A stretch of 64,000 nt of DNA from Phycisphaeraceae bacterium (GTDB lineage Bacteria; Planctomycetota; Phycisphaerae; Phycisphaerales; SM1A02): assembly GCA_004213555.1 (NCBI GenBank), contig SHAP01000005.1, positions 95,304 through 159,303 on the forward strand, given 5' to 3'. The first letter of the stretch is position 1. Each line of letters starts with the position of its first letter. Below the pieces are notes generated by a model. It had not been told where the DNA came from. It saw only the letters and a list, made by a program, of their open reading frames with translations, and searched no databases. Of the stretch, positions 44,812 to 53,530 are shown one piece after another. The position numbers were made by a program, and so were the translations under genes.

Positions 44812-46263
44812 ATGACCGCCCAGTCAACTCCAGCCAGATTGGTTTCCCGAACCATCCCGTCAGATGATTTGACGCCGATTTTGGCGTATCGGCGTTTGGT
44901 GTCGGCCGATGAACGAAGCGCGCCCTCATTTTTGTTGGAGTCGGTCGAGGTTGGCGGAATCATGGGCCGCTGGAGCTATCTTGGGGCCAGCCCCCAACAC
45001 ATGGTCGAAGCACGCTTGGGCCAACCGCCGCCTTGGGACAGGCTGCGTCAGGCGTCCTTGTCTGTGGCAACATCCGAAAATCAAGACGCACCCCCGTTTC
45101 GTGGAGGATGGGTCGGGTGGACCGCCTACGAAGCGGCCGCGTGGTCGGAACCGACAGCAATTCAGCCCAGCCCGGACCAACTTGGTCTGGCTTTCGGTTT
45201 GTACCTCGATACCGTTGCTTTTGATCACGTTCGGAAGGTGATCCATCTGCAGCATGTGGCCCATCCCGAGGAAAGCGACACGCAATCCGAGGCTGCTTTA
45301 GACATGCTTGAGTCCGCAATTCGACGGCAGGTCGCTTCGATCCCAGGAGGCCGGGTTCCTGATGACCTTGGCCGTCGGCCTGAGATCGACGAAAATGGAT
45401 CTTTTCCCCGCAAGGCATTTGAAGCCGCCGTCGAAGCCGCACATGAGTACATATCCGCAGGGGATGCCTTTCAAATTGTCTTGTCTCGTGCTGTCGAATT
45501 GCAAACCGATGTCGATCCTTTCGAAATCTACCGATCGCTCCGTATTACAAACCCAAGTCCTTACATGGGCTACCTCCAAGGTGGGGGAGTCATGCTGGTG
45601 GCAGCAAGCCCAGAGATTCTCTGCCAAGCCCGAGGCCGTCATGTTGTCAACCGCCCATTGGCTGGCACACGCCGCCGTGGAGGCACTCCAGAAGAGGACC
45701 TGATCAATGAGAATGACCTCCGAGGTGATGCCAAGGAAAATGCCGAACACGCCATGCTCGTGGATCTTGGGCGAAATGACTTGGGCCGAGTTTGCAAACC
45801 AGGAACAGTTAAGGTCACCAAGCAGGCCCAAGTCGAACGGTTCAGCCACGTCATGCACCTGTCCTCAACCGTGGAAGGAACGCTCCGAGACGATCTCGAT
45901 GCTTGGGATTTGCTGGCTGCCACGCTTCCTGTTGGCACCGTGAGTGGGGCGCCCAAAATACGCGCGATGCAAATCATCGACGAACTTGAGCCTCAACCCC
46001 GTGGTCCCTTCGCTGGGGGATTCGGGGTTGTTGGCCTTGACGGAGATACAGACATGGCCATCGCCCTGAGGACCATGGTGATTTCGGCGGATGGCCCCCC
46101 CTGGAAAATTCAACTTCAGGCCGGGGCTGGTGTGGTCTCTGACAGCATTCCGTCAGCAGAATTTGAAGAAACCCGATCAAAATCAGCCGCTTCAGCGCGG
46201 GCCGTAGAAGTGGCAGAGGAAATGTTCAGGCGGGGTGATCCGCCCGTTGAACAGCAGAGATGA
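44812..46263 (+). CDS. trpE: Anthranilate synthase component I
   Basis: A 483-residue chorismate-utilising enzyme, first step of tryptophan synthesis. Motifs: GRWSYLGASPQ near residue 47 (Trp-binding region), NRPLAGTRRRG, VDLGRNDLGRV, LPVGTVSGAPKIRAM, GGFGVVGLDGDTDMAIALRT, AGAGVVSDSIPSAEFEET. PabB or other chorismate enzymes are less likely given length and motifs. Convergent 38-base overlap with trpF. No attenuator was seen in the 29 bases between it and ruvC. Confidence 0.95.
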   Translation: MTAQSTPARLVSRTIPSDDLTPILAYRRLVSADERSAPSFLLESVEVGGIMGRWSYLGASPQHMVEARLGQPPPWDRLRQASLSVATSENQDAPPFRGGWVGWTAYEAAAWSEPTAIQPSPDQLGLAFGLYLDTVAFDHVRKVIHLQHVAHPEESDTQSEAALDMLESAIRRQVASIPGGRVPDDLGRRPEIDENGSFPRKAFEAAVEAAHEYISAGDAFQIVLSRAVELQTDVDPFEIYRSLRITNPSPYMGYLQGGGVMLVAASPEILCQARGRHVVNRPLAGTRRRGGTPEEDLINENDLRGDAKENAEHAMLVDLGRNDLGRVCKPGTVKVTKQAQVERFSHVMHLSSTVEGTLRDDLDAWDLLAATLPVGTVSGAPKIRAMQIIDELEPQPRGPFAGGFGVVGLDGDTDMAIALRTMVISADGPPWKIQLQAGAGVVSDSIPSAEFEETRSKSAASARAVEVAEEMFRRGDPPVEQQR

Positions 46264-46837
46264 AGTCTTGGATCTTTTTTTTGCACTTCACTCCGGGAGA
46301 GGATTCCACCCCGCTTGAAACATCCACCGCCCAAGGCCGCAGCGTACGTACAGCGCGTACGACATTGTCGGCGGTGAGCCCACCGGCGAGAAACCACTTT
46401 TGGGGCAGCTGAACATTCTGCAATGAACTCCAGTCAAAGGGCTTTCCCGAACCGGGCTGATCGTGGTCCAGGAGAAAATGTTGGCAAGGAAATTGTGCAT
46501 GTTCACGCAAGCCGGTTGCCCCCGCCACCGCGCGGATGGCTGGCCGCCGATCAACAACGGACCACTCAGAACCCTCTTGCCCATGCCACTGCACCCAGTC
46601 GCCGGGATACCAGTCTTTGGCCTCATCTGGGCCCTCCGGCATAGGGTTGTCCCGAAGGACGCACACCAGGGGGATACCAAGGTGCTGTGCGGCTTCTACC
46701 AAGGCCGGGCGGTCACCAACGGGAACAAATCTTGTTGTGTTTGGGGCCAAGACCATTCCAACGAAGTCCGCTCCGGCTTCTGCAGCGTGCTTGATGTCTT
46801 CTGGAGTGCGGCATCCGCAAATTTTGACCTTGGTCAT
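46226..46837 (-). CDS. trpF: Phosphoribosylanthranilate isomerase
   Basis: A 203-residue TIM-barrel enzyme, third step of tryptophan synthesis. Motifs: VKICGCRTPEDI, GMVLAPNTTRFV, LLDHDQPGSGKPFDW, FLAGGLTADNV and VDVSSGVESSPG. The start overlaps the rhomboid gene's stop (ATGA), so trpF is part of the FHA-FHA-rhomboid transcript yet lies tail-to-tail with trpE. Confidence 0.95.
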   Translation of the reverse strand: MTKVKICGCRTPEDIKHAAEAGADFVGMVLAPNTTRFVPVGDRPALVEAAQHLGIPLVCVLRDNPMPEGPDEAKDWYPGDWVQWHGQEGSEWSVVDRRPAIRAVAGATGLREHAQFPCQHFLLDHDQPGSGKPFDWSSLQNVQLPQKWFLAGGLTADNVVRAVRTLRPWAVDVSSGVESSPGVKCKKKIQDFISAVQRADHPA

Positions 46838-47802
46838 GGTGATCTCTCGCGCAAAGCGGCATAAAGCTCACGTTCTTCAGGCCGAAGCTGTGCCGTGTTC
46901 ACTTGCTCTAGGGTCCGAGTGGACGAAGCAAAATCACCCGATCGGAACTGCAGGTTGGAAAGTCGCATCAAGCGCAGCGCGCGGTCAGACGCCGGGGCGA
47001 GGGCAATTGCCACCGAGAGAGTGTGCTGGGCATTCTTCTCATCGCCCTCGGCCACGAGATCTTCAGTCCACTGGTCCCACAGATCAATCGGCGTGTGCTT
47101 CACTGAATCAGGATCATCGAAGGCGGGGCGGATGGATGACAAGTCCCGCTCCCGAAGCGCAACACTTAGAGGATCGGGCGTGACCTCTTGCTCGGCGTTC
47201 ATCGCACGCTGCCATGCTTTTCGCCTTTTACCCATACTTCTCGAACGCTTGAACTCCAGGCGGTATGTCCAAAGTGCACCGAGCGCGCCAGCGGTTCCCC
47301 CCGCGGTATGCGCTACATTGTCGATGGGAAGGACCCTGAGCCAAGACAGGATAAATCCCAAAGCAAACCACACCACCAATGTGCCCATGCTTTCATCGCT
47401 GACCGAGTGTTGAAGACGTTGGTCGTACCGCCGGGCCACCAGCATCCAACCTCCAAGGCCAAAGCCCCAACCCGACAGTCCAATGGTGGCGTTTCCGTAC
47501 AAGACGGTGCACAGCACAGAGAATGGCGTGATCAAGAGAAGAAAGAGGAGTGCAGCACGGTTCCCGTATCGGCTTTCGAAAGGAACCCCAAGCCGCATAG
47601 CCCAGAGCGCATTGAAGACAAAGTGAAGGATGCCTCCGTGCAACAGGGCCGTGGTGAACAATCTCCAAGGCTGGGTCCAGAGCACGTCACGGGATATTCC
47701 GTGTATGGCCAAGAGACTCACGGCACCGTTTGCATCTGCAAACTGCCACAGCGTCGCAAGGCCACTGATCATCAGAATGGTACGGGTTGGTGAGGATTTC
47801 AC
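46834..47802 (-). CDS. Rhomboid-family intramembrane serine protease
   Basis: A 322-residue protein. Six membrane segments in the first ~190 residues with catalytic Ser in TIGLSGWGFGLGG and His in NVAHTAGGTAGALGA; HGGILHFVFN provides the oxyanion residues. The cytoplasmic C-terminal ~130 residues are TPR-like (SNLQFRSGDFASSTRTLEQV). It starts GTG in a GTGA overlap with the FHA gene and overlaps trpF downstream. Confidence 0.9.
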   Translation of the reverse strand: MKSSPTRTILMISGLATLWQFADANGAVSLLAIHGISRDVLWTQPWRLFTTALLHGGILHFVFNALWAMRLGVPFESRYGNRAALLFLLLITPFSVLCTVLYGNATIGLSGWGFGLGGWMLVARRYDQRLQHSVSDESMGTLVVWFALGFILSWLRVLPIDNVAHTAGGTAGALGALWTYRLEFKRSRSMGKRRKAWQRAMNAEQEVTPDPLSVALRERDLSSIRPAFDDPDSVKHTPIDLWDQWTEDLVAEGDEKNAQHTLSVAIALAPASDRALRLMRLSNLQFRSGDFASSTRTLEQVNTAQLRPEERELYAALRERSP

Positions 47803-48098
47803 AGACTGGCTTCATAAAAGCGAAGAATGGCGGGTCCAACTCGGGCTTCCATGCCGGTCGACAACGATATGGAGTCAATTTTTTCCCCATCGACATAGGT
47901 TCCGGATGACGAATCCAAATCTTTGAGCAACAGGCCGGCTTCTGTTCTTTCTATTGCACAGTGCTCGCGCGAGACTGCTCGACTTAGAATTTGGATGTCG
48001 CAGCCTTGGTCCCGGCCAATAAGGACCTCTTCTTTTTCGCCCAGCGCGTAGGCCTTGAGCATCGCGCCGTCGGCATTGCAAACGTGGAGTTCCAGCAT
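47799..48098 (-). CDS. Small FHA-domain protein
   Basis: A 99-residue single forkhead-associated domain that binds phosphothreonine peptides. Motifs: VLIGRDQGCDI, LSRAVSREHCAI and DLDSSSGTYVDGEKI. It overlaps the rhomboid gene. With the larger FHA gene it suggests Ser/Thr-phosphorylation-linked control, though no kinase gene is in the window. Confidence 0.92.
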   Translation of the reverse strand: MLELHVCNADGAMLKAYALGEKEEVLIGRDQGCDIQILSRAVSREHCAIERTEAGLLLKDLDSSSGTYVDGEKIDSISLSTGMEARVGPAILRFYEASL

Positions 48099-48124
48099 GA
48101 ATTCATGCTACTTGATCTCAGGCG

Positions 48125-48862
48125 TCAACCCATGGAATCGTTTTGTATGGCATCCCACAGTCCAGATCCCGTTTCGGACGAAGTGCTTTCCGCTTCCCAA
48201 TGAAGGAGGTGTTCTCCGCATCGAAGAAGCACTGATCCCTGGGCCGCCAACCGGCGACACGGCTTGCCTTGGAGCCGCATCTGATGTTCCGGAGCGACAT
48301 CGAGAAGAGCAGCCCCCGATTGCTCTTGGATAAGGGCCAGCTGGATTGGAGACCAGCCCTTGAGGTCAAGGTGGCAATCGGCATCTTCGGACGCACCGAT
48401 CGTTGTCATTTCACCCTCCAAAGCACATTTTTGGATGGGGCGGGCTTCCAAATCCATAATTGTCACGCTTGCCTGAGAAGCGCTCGAGTTGGCGGGGCTC
48501 CAGAGTTTCTCCGTGGCGGATGAGGGGACCGTCGAAGGCCTGACAGGTGCCTTGGGTGAGACTTGCAACCAAAAGAAAGCACCGCCGATTTGGATGGGAC
48601 GATCCTCGGTCAGGTGTGCATGGTCAACTTTTTTGTTGTCCACTTTGAATTTGGATTTTGAACCAGCATCAACCAAAGTCCAAGAGCCGTCTAGGTAGAC
48701 CATGGTGGCGTGTCTTCGAAATATGGACTCGATGTCCATGGTCAGATCACAACGCGGGCTGCGACCGATCGTCAGGGTGCATCGAGATGCCAGATCGACC
48801 GTTCTCACGACGGTGCCGTCTTTGGCGGCCACGATCAACTTGTAGGGGGATTGGATGGGCAT
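48125..48862 (-). CDS. Two-domain FHA protein
   Basis: A 245-residue protein. The first FHA domain (residues ~5-100) has TLTIGRSPRCDLTMDIESIF and RRHATMVYLDGSWTLVDAGS. The second FHA-like domain (residues ~135-230) has MTTIGASEDADCHLDLKGWS and is more degenerate. A Ser/Pro linker joins them. It ends 26 bases before the small FHA gene. Confidence 0.85.
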   Translation of the reverse strand: MPIQSPYKLIVAAKDGTVVRTVDLASRCTLTIGRSPRCDLTMDIESIFRRHATMVYLDGSWTLVDAGSKSKFKVDNKKVDHAHLTEDRPIQIGGAFFWLQVSPKAPVRPSTVPSSATEKLWSPANSSASQASVTIMDLEARPIQKCALEGEMTTIGASEDADCHLDLKGWSPIQLALIQEQSGAALLDVAPEHQMRLQGKPCRRLAAQGSVLLRCGEHLLHWEAESTSSETGSGLWDAIQNDSMG

Positions 48863-48913
48863 TTGGGGAGCTGCTTTGTGTCATTGGCAACAAGTTAAAT
48901 GTAGCATTTCGAC

Positions 48914-50206
48914 GTGAGACTCTTGCGAGATTCGATTCTCCTGTTTGGCCTCCTGCTGATTGCTCCTTGGCGGTCACGTTCTCGCCGGCACTTTCTGCGA
49001 ATCTGGCAGGTCTTCAAGCCCTGTGATGACTCTGAACCTCGAATTCTGGTTCATGCCGTGAGCCTTGGTGAGGTCAATGCTTCCGCGAGACTCGTACGTG
49101 AACTTCAACAATTCGGTTTGGACGTGGTGTGCTCCTCCACGACCTTGTCTGGTCAGCAGCGATTGCGTGATCTTCACCCCAACACAAGCCACATTGAATG
49201 GCCTCTCGACATCTCGTTCTGTTGCAAGCGTTGGCTGGACCACGTCAAACCTTCGGTCTTGGTCCTAGTCGAGCTCGAGGTCTGGCCCACACTCATTGCC
49301 ATGGCCAAACAACGTGGCATTCCAGTCCTTGTCGTGAACGGCCGTTTGAGCCCAAGATCATTCCAAAAGTCGACACGTTGGAAGCCACTCCTACGCGATG
49401 GCTACGCCAACCTGTCCCGAGTGTTTGCCCAATCCAAAGAAGATGCCTCACGGTTTTGCCGAATGGGGGTCGCCGAAGAACGCATCAGCGTCCATCCCAA
49501 TTTGAAGTGGGATCGGGAGCCTGCTCCCTCGGAGGACGTTGAAGCCATTCGAATCGCACTCCGTTTGGATCCCGCTCGGGCCGTTGTTTTGTTTGCCTCA
49601 TCTGCACCTGAAGAACACCCGATCTTTGCCAAATCGATTCCATCATCATGGCAGGCCGTGGTTGCACCACGCCGACCGGAGTGGTTTGATGACGCCCTGC
49701 AAGCATTCCCAAATGCCCGCATGCGTACCGACCCTCATGCCAGTGGTGACACCATCGTTCTGAACACTCTGGGCGAACTTGATGCCGTCTTCCAGCTGGC
49801 GGATGTGGTGGTGATGGGGAGATCTTTTGGCCCTCGGCATGGGTCAGATCCCATGGGCCCCGCAGCCGCCGGACGGCCCATCCTGATGGGACCCAACCAT
49901 GGAGACTTTTTGCCAGCGGTAGAGTTGCTCAAAGCCGCAGGGGCACTTCAAGTGGTTCACGACGACGAATTGGCCCTTCGGGTGTCCGAAATTTCCAGCT
50001 GCCAAGAGACCCTCGACCGCATGGGTGCCGCGGGGAATCGGGTCGCAGAGGACTCTCAGGGCGTCTCACGCCTGATCGCGGCAGAAATTGCCCATCAAAC
50101 GCGGCCGCCCCGGAGAGACCGGGGCGGCGCAGAGGAGAAAGAAGAGTCGGTGCGACGGCGTGCAAACCCAACATCGGCTCACGGGGGGGCTCATGGCCAC
50201 AAATGA
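48914..50206 (+). CDS. waaA: 3-deoxy-D-manno-octulosonic acid transferase
   Basis: Adds Kdo to lipid IVA at the inner membrane. GTG start, N-terminal membrane anchor (SILLFGLLLIAPW), then a GT-B fold: VHAVSLGEVNASARLV, HIEWPLDISFCCKRW, VLVELEVWPTLIAMAKQRGI, VNGRLSPRSF and AAAGRPILMGPNHGDF. The conserved part ends near SRLIAAEIAHQ (base 50099). The last ~38 residues are an Arg/Glu/Ala-rich tail reading through a strong hairpin, unlike the family. It overlaps thiL by 14 bases. Confidence 0.93.
   Translation: MRLLRDSILLFGLLLIAPWRSRSRRHFLRIWQVFKPCDDSEPRILVHAVSLGEVNASARLVRELQQFGLDVVCSSTTLSGQQRLRDLHPNTSHIEWPLDISFCCKRWLDHVKPSVLVLVELEVWPTLIAMAKQRGIPVLVVNGRLSPRSFQKSTRWKPLLRDGYANLSRVFAQSKEDASRFCRMGVAEERISVHPNLKWDREPAPSEDVEAIRIALRLDPARAVVLFASSAPEEHPIFAKSIPSSWQAVVAPRRPEWFDDALQAFPNARMRTDPHASGDTIVLNTLGELDAVFQLADVVVMGRSFGPRHGSDPMGPAAAGRPILMGPNHGDFLPAVELLKAAGALQVVHDDELALRVSEISSCQETLDRMGAAGNRVAEDSQGVSRLIAAEIAHQTRPPRRDRGGAEEKEESVRRRANPTSAHGGAHGHK
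50104..50128. other. 10-bp perfect GC hairpin in the waaA 3' end
   Basis: GCCGCCCCGG (50104-50113), loop AGAGA, CCGGGGCGGC (50119-50128). It starts just after the conserved end of WaaA. No T run follows on the plus strand (GCAGAGGAG); on the minus strand CGCGTTTG follows. It may be a former terminator now inside an extended reading frame. Confidence 0.5.
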
Positions 50207-51122
50207 CCGATTTGACCATTTTTCGACTGAAACCGTCCGTGAAGACCAAATATTGAGGTCCATCGCCTCTGCTTCGTCTGGACAAAGAGGCGTGCAGGTT
50301 GGCCCTGGGGATGATGCGGCCGTGCTCTTCCCTGTGGAATCCCCACTGGTGGTCAGTGTTGACCAGTGCATTGAAGGGCTTCACTTCTTGCCCGGCACCC
50401 CTCTCAAGGATGTTGGTGTCAAAGCCGTTCGGCGTGCGGCGGGGGACCTCGCCGCTATGGCGGCCGCTCCAGTGGCCCTCGTGGCGACGGCCCTGCTTCC
50501 CAAATCCATGAGCCACCGAGAAGCACTCCTGCTGTACGAAGCGATCCAACTTGAGGCGCAAAATCTCAACTGCCCGCTTGTCGGTGGTGACACATCCATC
50601 CAACAGCGTGAGTCAGATTCCGGCCTACATCTCACCGTCACGGTCATCGGCACTGCCACCCGTCCCGTCTTGCGCTCTGGGGCAAAGGTTGGAGACCGAG
50701 TCTGCGTCACTGGGCCTTTGGGAGGGTCCTTCGCCTCAGGACGACACCTGTTTCCCCCAGTCAGAATCGCTGAAGCTCTCCAGCTCAGGGCCCAGCTTGG
50801 CGATGATCTCCACGCGATGATCGACATCTCAGATGGGCTTGGAAAAGATGCCATGGCTGTTGCTTCCTCGAGCAACGTTCGATTCATGCTGGAAGCAAGC
50901 TTGATTCCATGCCACCCTTGTTCTGGATGGGAAGATGCCATCAAGGACGGTGAAGACCATGAACTGTTGTTTGTCATTGGCGAATGCGCTGATTGCTCCA
51001 ATCTTCCCTTTCATGTTTCCGAAATAGGAAAGGTCATCGCAGGGCACCCGGGAGTCATGGTCTCGAATGGTGAAGGGCATCAAATTGATGTCAGCAAAGA
51101 AGGATGGAACCACGGGGCATGA
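50193..51122 (+). CDS. thiL: Thiamine-monophosphate kinase
   Basis: A 309-residue kinase of the PurM-like fold that makes thiamine diphosphate. Motifs: VGPGDDAAVLF, VDQCIEGLHFL, AVRRAAGDLAAMAAAPVA, CPLVGGDTS, VCVTGPLGGS, MIDISDGLGKDA, EDHELLFVI. ATG 50193 gives the normal N terminus; the frame is open to 50088 inside waaA. The stop overlaps tsaE (ATGA). Confidence 0.94.
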   Translation: MATNDRFDHFSTETVREDQILRSIASASSGQRGVQVGPGDDAAVLFPVESPLVVSVDQCIEGLHFLPGTPLKDVGVKAVRRAAGDLAAMAAAPVALVATALLPKSMSHREALLLYEAIQLEAQNLNCPLVGGDTSIQQRESDSGLHLTVTVIGTATRPVLRSGAKVGDRVCVTGPLGGSFASGRHLFPPVRIAEALQLRAQLGDDLHAMIDISDGLGKDAMAVASSSNVRFMLEASLIPCHPCSGWEDAIKDGEDHELLFVIGECADCSNLPFHVSEIGKVIAGHPGVMVSNGEGHQIDVSKEGWNHGA

Positions 51123-51529
51123 ACATATTTCTCGCCAGCCCTGATGAAACGGAAGCCCTTGGTTCTCGATTGGTGCTGGAGCCTTCAGCGCCTTGGAAAA
51201 CCCTCGCCTTGCACGGAGAGCTGGGTGCCGGTAAAACCACACTGGTCCGTGGACTGGTTCGGGCCATGGGTGGAGATCCTGATGAAGTGCACTCGCCCTC
51301 ATATGTGCTGGAGCATCACTACGAAGTCAGTGGGGGTGTTCTCGTGCACCGTGACGCATGGCGTGGAGATGCCGGCGAATCCCACGGAGTTGCGCCAGAG
51401 TGTTGCAGAATGGTTGTCGAATGGCCAGACAAGGCCAACGGTGAAATGTGGCCGCACCCAGTAGTTGCGCTGACCTTGAAGCACACGGCCAATGGACGTG
51501 TGGCATCTGTGCCTGATGGAATTTTATGA
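51119..51529 (+). CDS. tsaE: tRNA threonylcarbamoyladenosine ATPase TsaE
   Basis: A 136-residue P-loop ATPase of the t6A37 tRNA modification complex. Walker A HGELGAGKTTLVRGL; switch motif VHSPSYVLEHHYE; VLVHRDAWRGD replaces the usual H-x-D-x-Y-R. Length is normal. It starts in an ATGA overlap with thiL and overlaps the convergent Fur-like gene by 6 bases. Confidence 0.9.
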   Translation: MNIFLASPDETEALGSRLVLEPSAPWKTLALHGELGAGKTTLVRGLVRAMGGDPDEVHSPSYVLEHHYEVSGGVLVHRDAWRGDAGESHGVAPECCRMVVEWPDKANGEMWPHPVVALTLKHTANGRVASVPDGIL

Positions 51530-51967
51530 GGCAGGTCCGTCGGGCGAATTCGCCATAATTTGGATTCGATATCCCCGATAAGACCATCCGCTCTTTGTCG
51601 CGATATCACGACAAACACTGTTCAGTTGTGGGTCGTCCACCGGAAGCATTCTTCCGGATTCAGGATCAATAAGAGTGGTGCTGCTTCCATCTCCGGTTGA
51701 GATCCGATAGTGCGCTCGATCTCGATCAATCAGGATTTGCTCGAGCACTCCGGCATCTACCATCAATCGAACGGTTCGGTACACGGTTGCTTTTGAAGCA
51801 CCTCCGCCACGCAAAGAAAGTTCGTGCATGAGCTCATCAACTTCGAAGGCTCGGCCAATGTGAAACGCTGCATCCAGGGTCTTGGCGCGTTCAGGGGTGT
51901 ACTTCAGCCCCACATCACGAAGGTGGCGGCGAAAAAGAGCACACAATGGTCCTGGTGGTTGTGTCAT
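51524..51967 (-). CDS. Fur-family-like winged-helix regulator lacking the usual metal site
   Basis: A 147-residue protein. The N-terminal winged helix is Fur-like (GLKYTPERAKTLDAAF, LSLRGGGASKATVYRTVRLM, DAGVLEQILIDRDRAHYRIS). The C-terminal half lacks the H-H-H-D-H cluster and the CxxC zinc motifs, reading STTLIDPESGRMLPVDDPQL instead. It may sense something other than Fe, Zn or Mn. ATG 51967 has CGAGG upstream. Divergent from the QTMAN-like gene across 36 bases; it may regulate it. Confidence 0.75.
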   Translation of the reverse strand: MTQPPGPLCALFRRHLRDVGLKYTPERAKTLDAAFHIGRAFEVDELMHELSLRGGGASKATVYRTVRLMVDAGVLEQILIDRDRAHYRISTGDGSSTTLIDPESGRMLPVDDPQLNSVCRDIATKSGWSYRGYRIQIMANSPDGPAS

Positions 51968-52003
51968 GTTCGAACCTCGGTGGATCAATCTACCATGTGA
52001 TGC

Positions 52004-53044
52004 ATGAAAATCCTTGCCATGGAACCGTTTGACCGAGGATCACACCGACATTTTCGACAGGTTCTGACCCAGCACAGCGAACACTTTTGGCATTGGATTG
52101 CGAATGACGCCACCCCGTGGAAGTGGTCCATGAGGGTCGGGGGGCTCCTCCCTCTGGGCAATTTCCCCATCCCTGATGTTCTTTTTTGCACCAGCCTGCT
52201 TGATGTTGCGGCAGCACGAGTGCAAGTTGAAGCAAAAATTGGCAAACGTATTCCAACCGTGCTTTACATGCATGAGAACCAAGTGGAATACCCCGCGAAC
52301 CCGAGTCGTGATCGGGACGAGAGGGATGTTCACTTTGCGTTGACAAACCTCAATTCCATTTTTGCCGCCGATGTGGTTCTGTGGAACAGCCGTTGGAATC
52401 TTGAGTCGTTCCTGAATGGAATTCTCAAGGCGGTTGAACCATGCCGAGGCATCCCTTTTGACGACCTGGAGGAACGCGTTCGCGCTCGAAGCAATGTTGC
52501 TTGGTGCCCGGTTGAGGTTCCCAAACCTGAATACCCTTCTCCAATTGAAGCCGCGGATTCGCCGTTGGTGGTTTGGCCCCATCGCCATGAACATGACAAA
52601 GGGCCCGATCTCCTGCTTGACCTCGCAAGATCCCATCGCGGCAACTCCATACGGTGGGCTTTGTTGGGGGAACGATTTGACCAGGTTCCTGAAGGCATCA
52701 AACGCTTTCGCGAGGAGTTTGCCCAGTCGATTGTGTTTGATGGTTGCCCGAGCCGGAACATCTACGAATCGATTCTGGCATCTGCAGATTGGGTGTGTTC
52801 AACCGCCCGTCATGAGTTCTTCGGACTTGCGGTGGTCGAATCTATGTTTGCTGGCTGCATGCCTTGGGTGCCAAGCGGACTGTCGTATCGAGAGCTGCTT
52901 CCGGCCGCCGCCCGGGGGCTGTCGCCGGCAGCGCCGCCAGATGACCCGGCCATGGTCAGGGAACAAATACGCTGGCACCTTGGTGCCGCCGAAGCGCCAA
53001 ACGCCACACGGCGAATTGACAGTCTCATTGAGAGCGTTCTTTAA
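52004..53044 (+). CDS. Putative tRNA-queuosine alpha-mannosyltransferase (QTMAN/GTDC1-like)
   Basis: A 346-residue GT-B glycosyltransferase. N terminus ILAMEPFDRGSHRHFRQVL, DVLFCTSLLDVAAA, TVLYMHENQVEYP, HFALTNLNSIFAADVVLWNS, then WPHRHEHDKGPDLLLDLA, SSTARHEFFGLAVVESMFAGC-like acceptor-site region and GLSYRELLP. This motif set matches the DUF3524/GTDC1 family, whose animal member attaches mannose to queuosine in tRNA-Asp. The bacterial activity is inferred from family only. Confidence 0.78.
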   Translation: MKILAMEPFDRGSHRHFRQVLTQHSEHFWHWIANDATPWKWSMRVGGLLPLGNFPIPDVLFCTSLLDVAAARVQVEAKIGKRIPTVLYMHENQVEYPANPSRDRDERDVHFALTNLNSIFAADVVLWNSRWNLESFLNGILKAVEPCRGIPFDDLEERVRARSNVAWCPVEVPKPEYPSPIEAADSPLVVWPHRHEHDKGPDLLLDLARSHRGNSIRWALLGERFDQVPEGIKRFREEFAQSIVFDGCPSRNIYESILASADWVCSTARHEFFGLAVVESMFAGCMPWVPSGLSYRELLPAAARGLSPAAPPDDPAMVREQIRWHLGAAEAPNATRRIDSLIESVL

Positions 53045-53089
53045 AAGCCGCCTCCCCTGCCAAGTCCCATAATGCGTGTTATGTCAAAT

Positions 53090-53530
53090 TCACCCTTCGG
53101 GGGGGGTCGAGCTGGTCTTGCATGTGTTGGTGCTGCAATCCTCCCGGCCAAACCAAGAGCCGATCTTCAATCGATTCGCGGCAAATCGCCGGTACATCCA
53201 ATCTGACACAGGGCGGAAAGGCCACCAGGCAGTGAACGACAGCATGTATCCAAGCCCAATCACCCGGTACGCCTCACGCACTGAGTCCATGCCCACCGTG
53301 ACGCCGCCGTCAGGCTTGATGCCGTGCAATTCTCGGTGCACGTCATCCTCATTGAGCCCAAATGTATTGCTGTCAAAATCTGACAAGGAAATATCCACCG
53401 CATGGATGGCATCAGGTGCACGACGACAGAACCAATTCACCTCGCGGCGACAGAGCGGACATTCACCGTCATAGAGCAGAGTGAACCGATGATCGTCCTT
53501 TTGCGTGGGTTTGTGGTGCGTGATGGTCAT
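53090..53530 (-). CDS. DCC-family (DUF393) thiol-disulfide protein
   Basis: A 146-residue protein with the family signature LLYDGECPLCRREVNWFCRR near residue 17 and VTVGMDSVREAYRVIGLGYM. The CxxC of CPLC suggests redox activity, not proven. ATG 53530 overlaps the upstream gene's stop (ATGA). Such genes are often beside membrane-lipid or redox operons. Confidence 0.88.
   Translation of the reverse strand: MTITHHKPTQKDDHRFTLLYDGECPLCRREVNWFCRRAPDAIHAVDISLSDFDSNTFGLNEDDVHRELHGIKPDGGVTVGMDSVREAYRVIGLGYMLSFTAWWPFRPVSDWMYRRFAANRLKIGSWFGREDCSTNTCKTSSTPPEG

Noticed and set aside
46536..47183. Plus-strand frame over trpF and the rhomboid gene
   Set aside because: Antisense shadow; both minus-strand genes have clear catalytic motifs.
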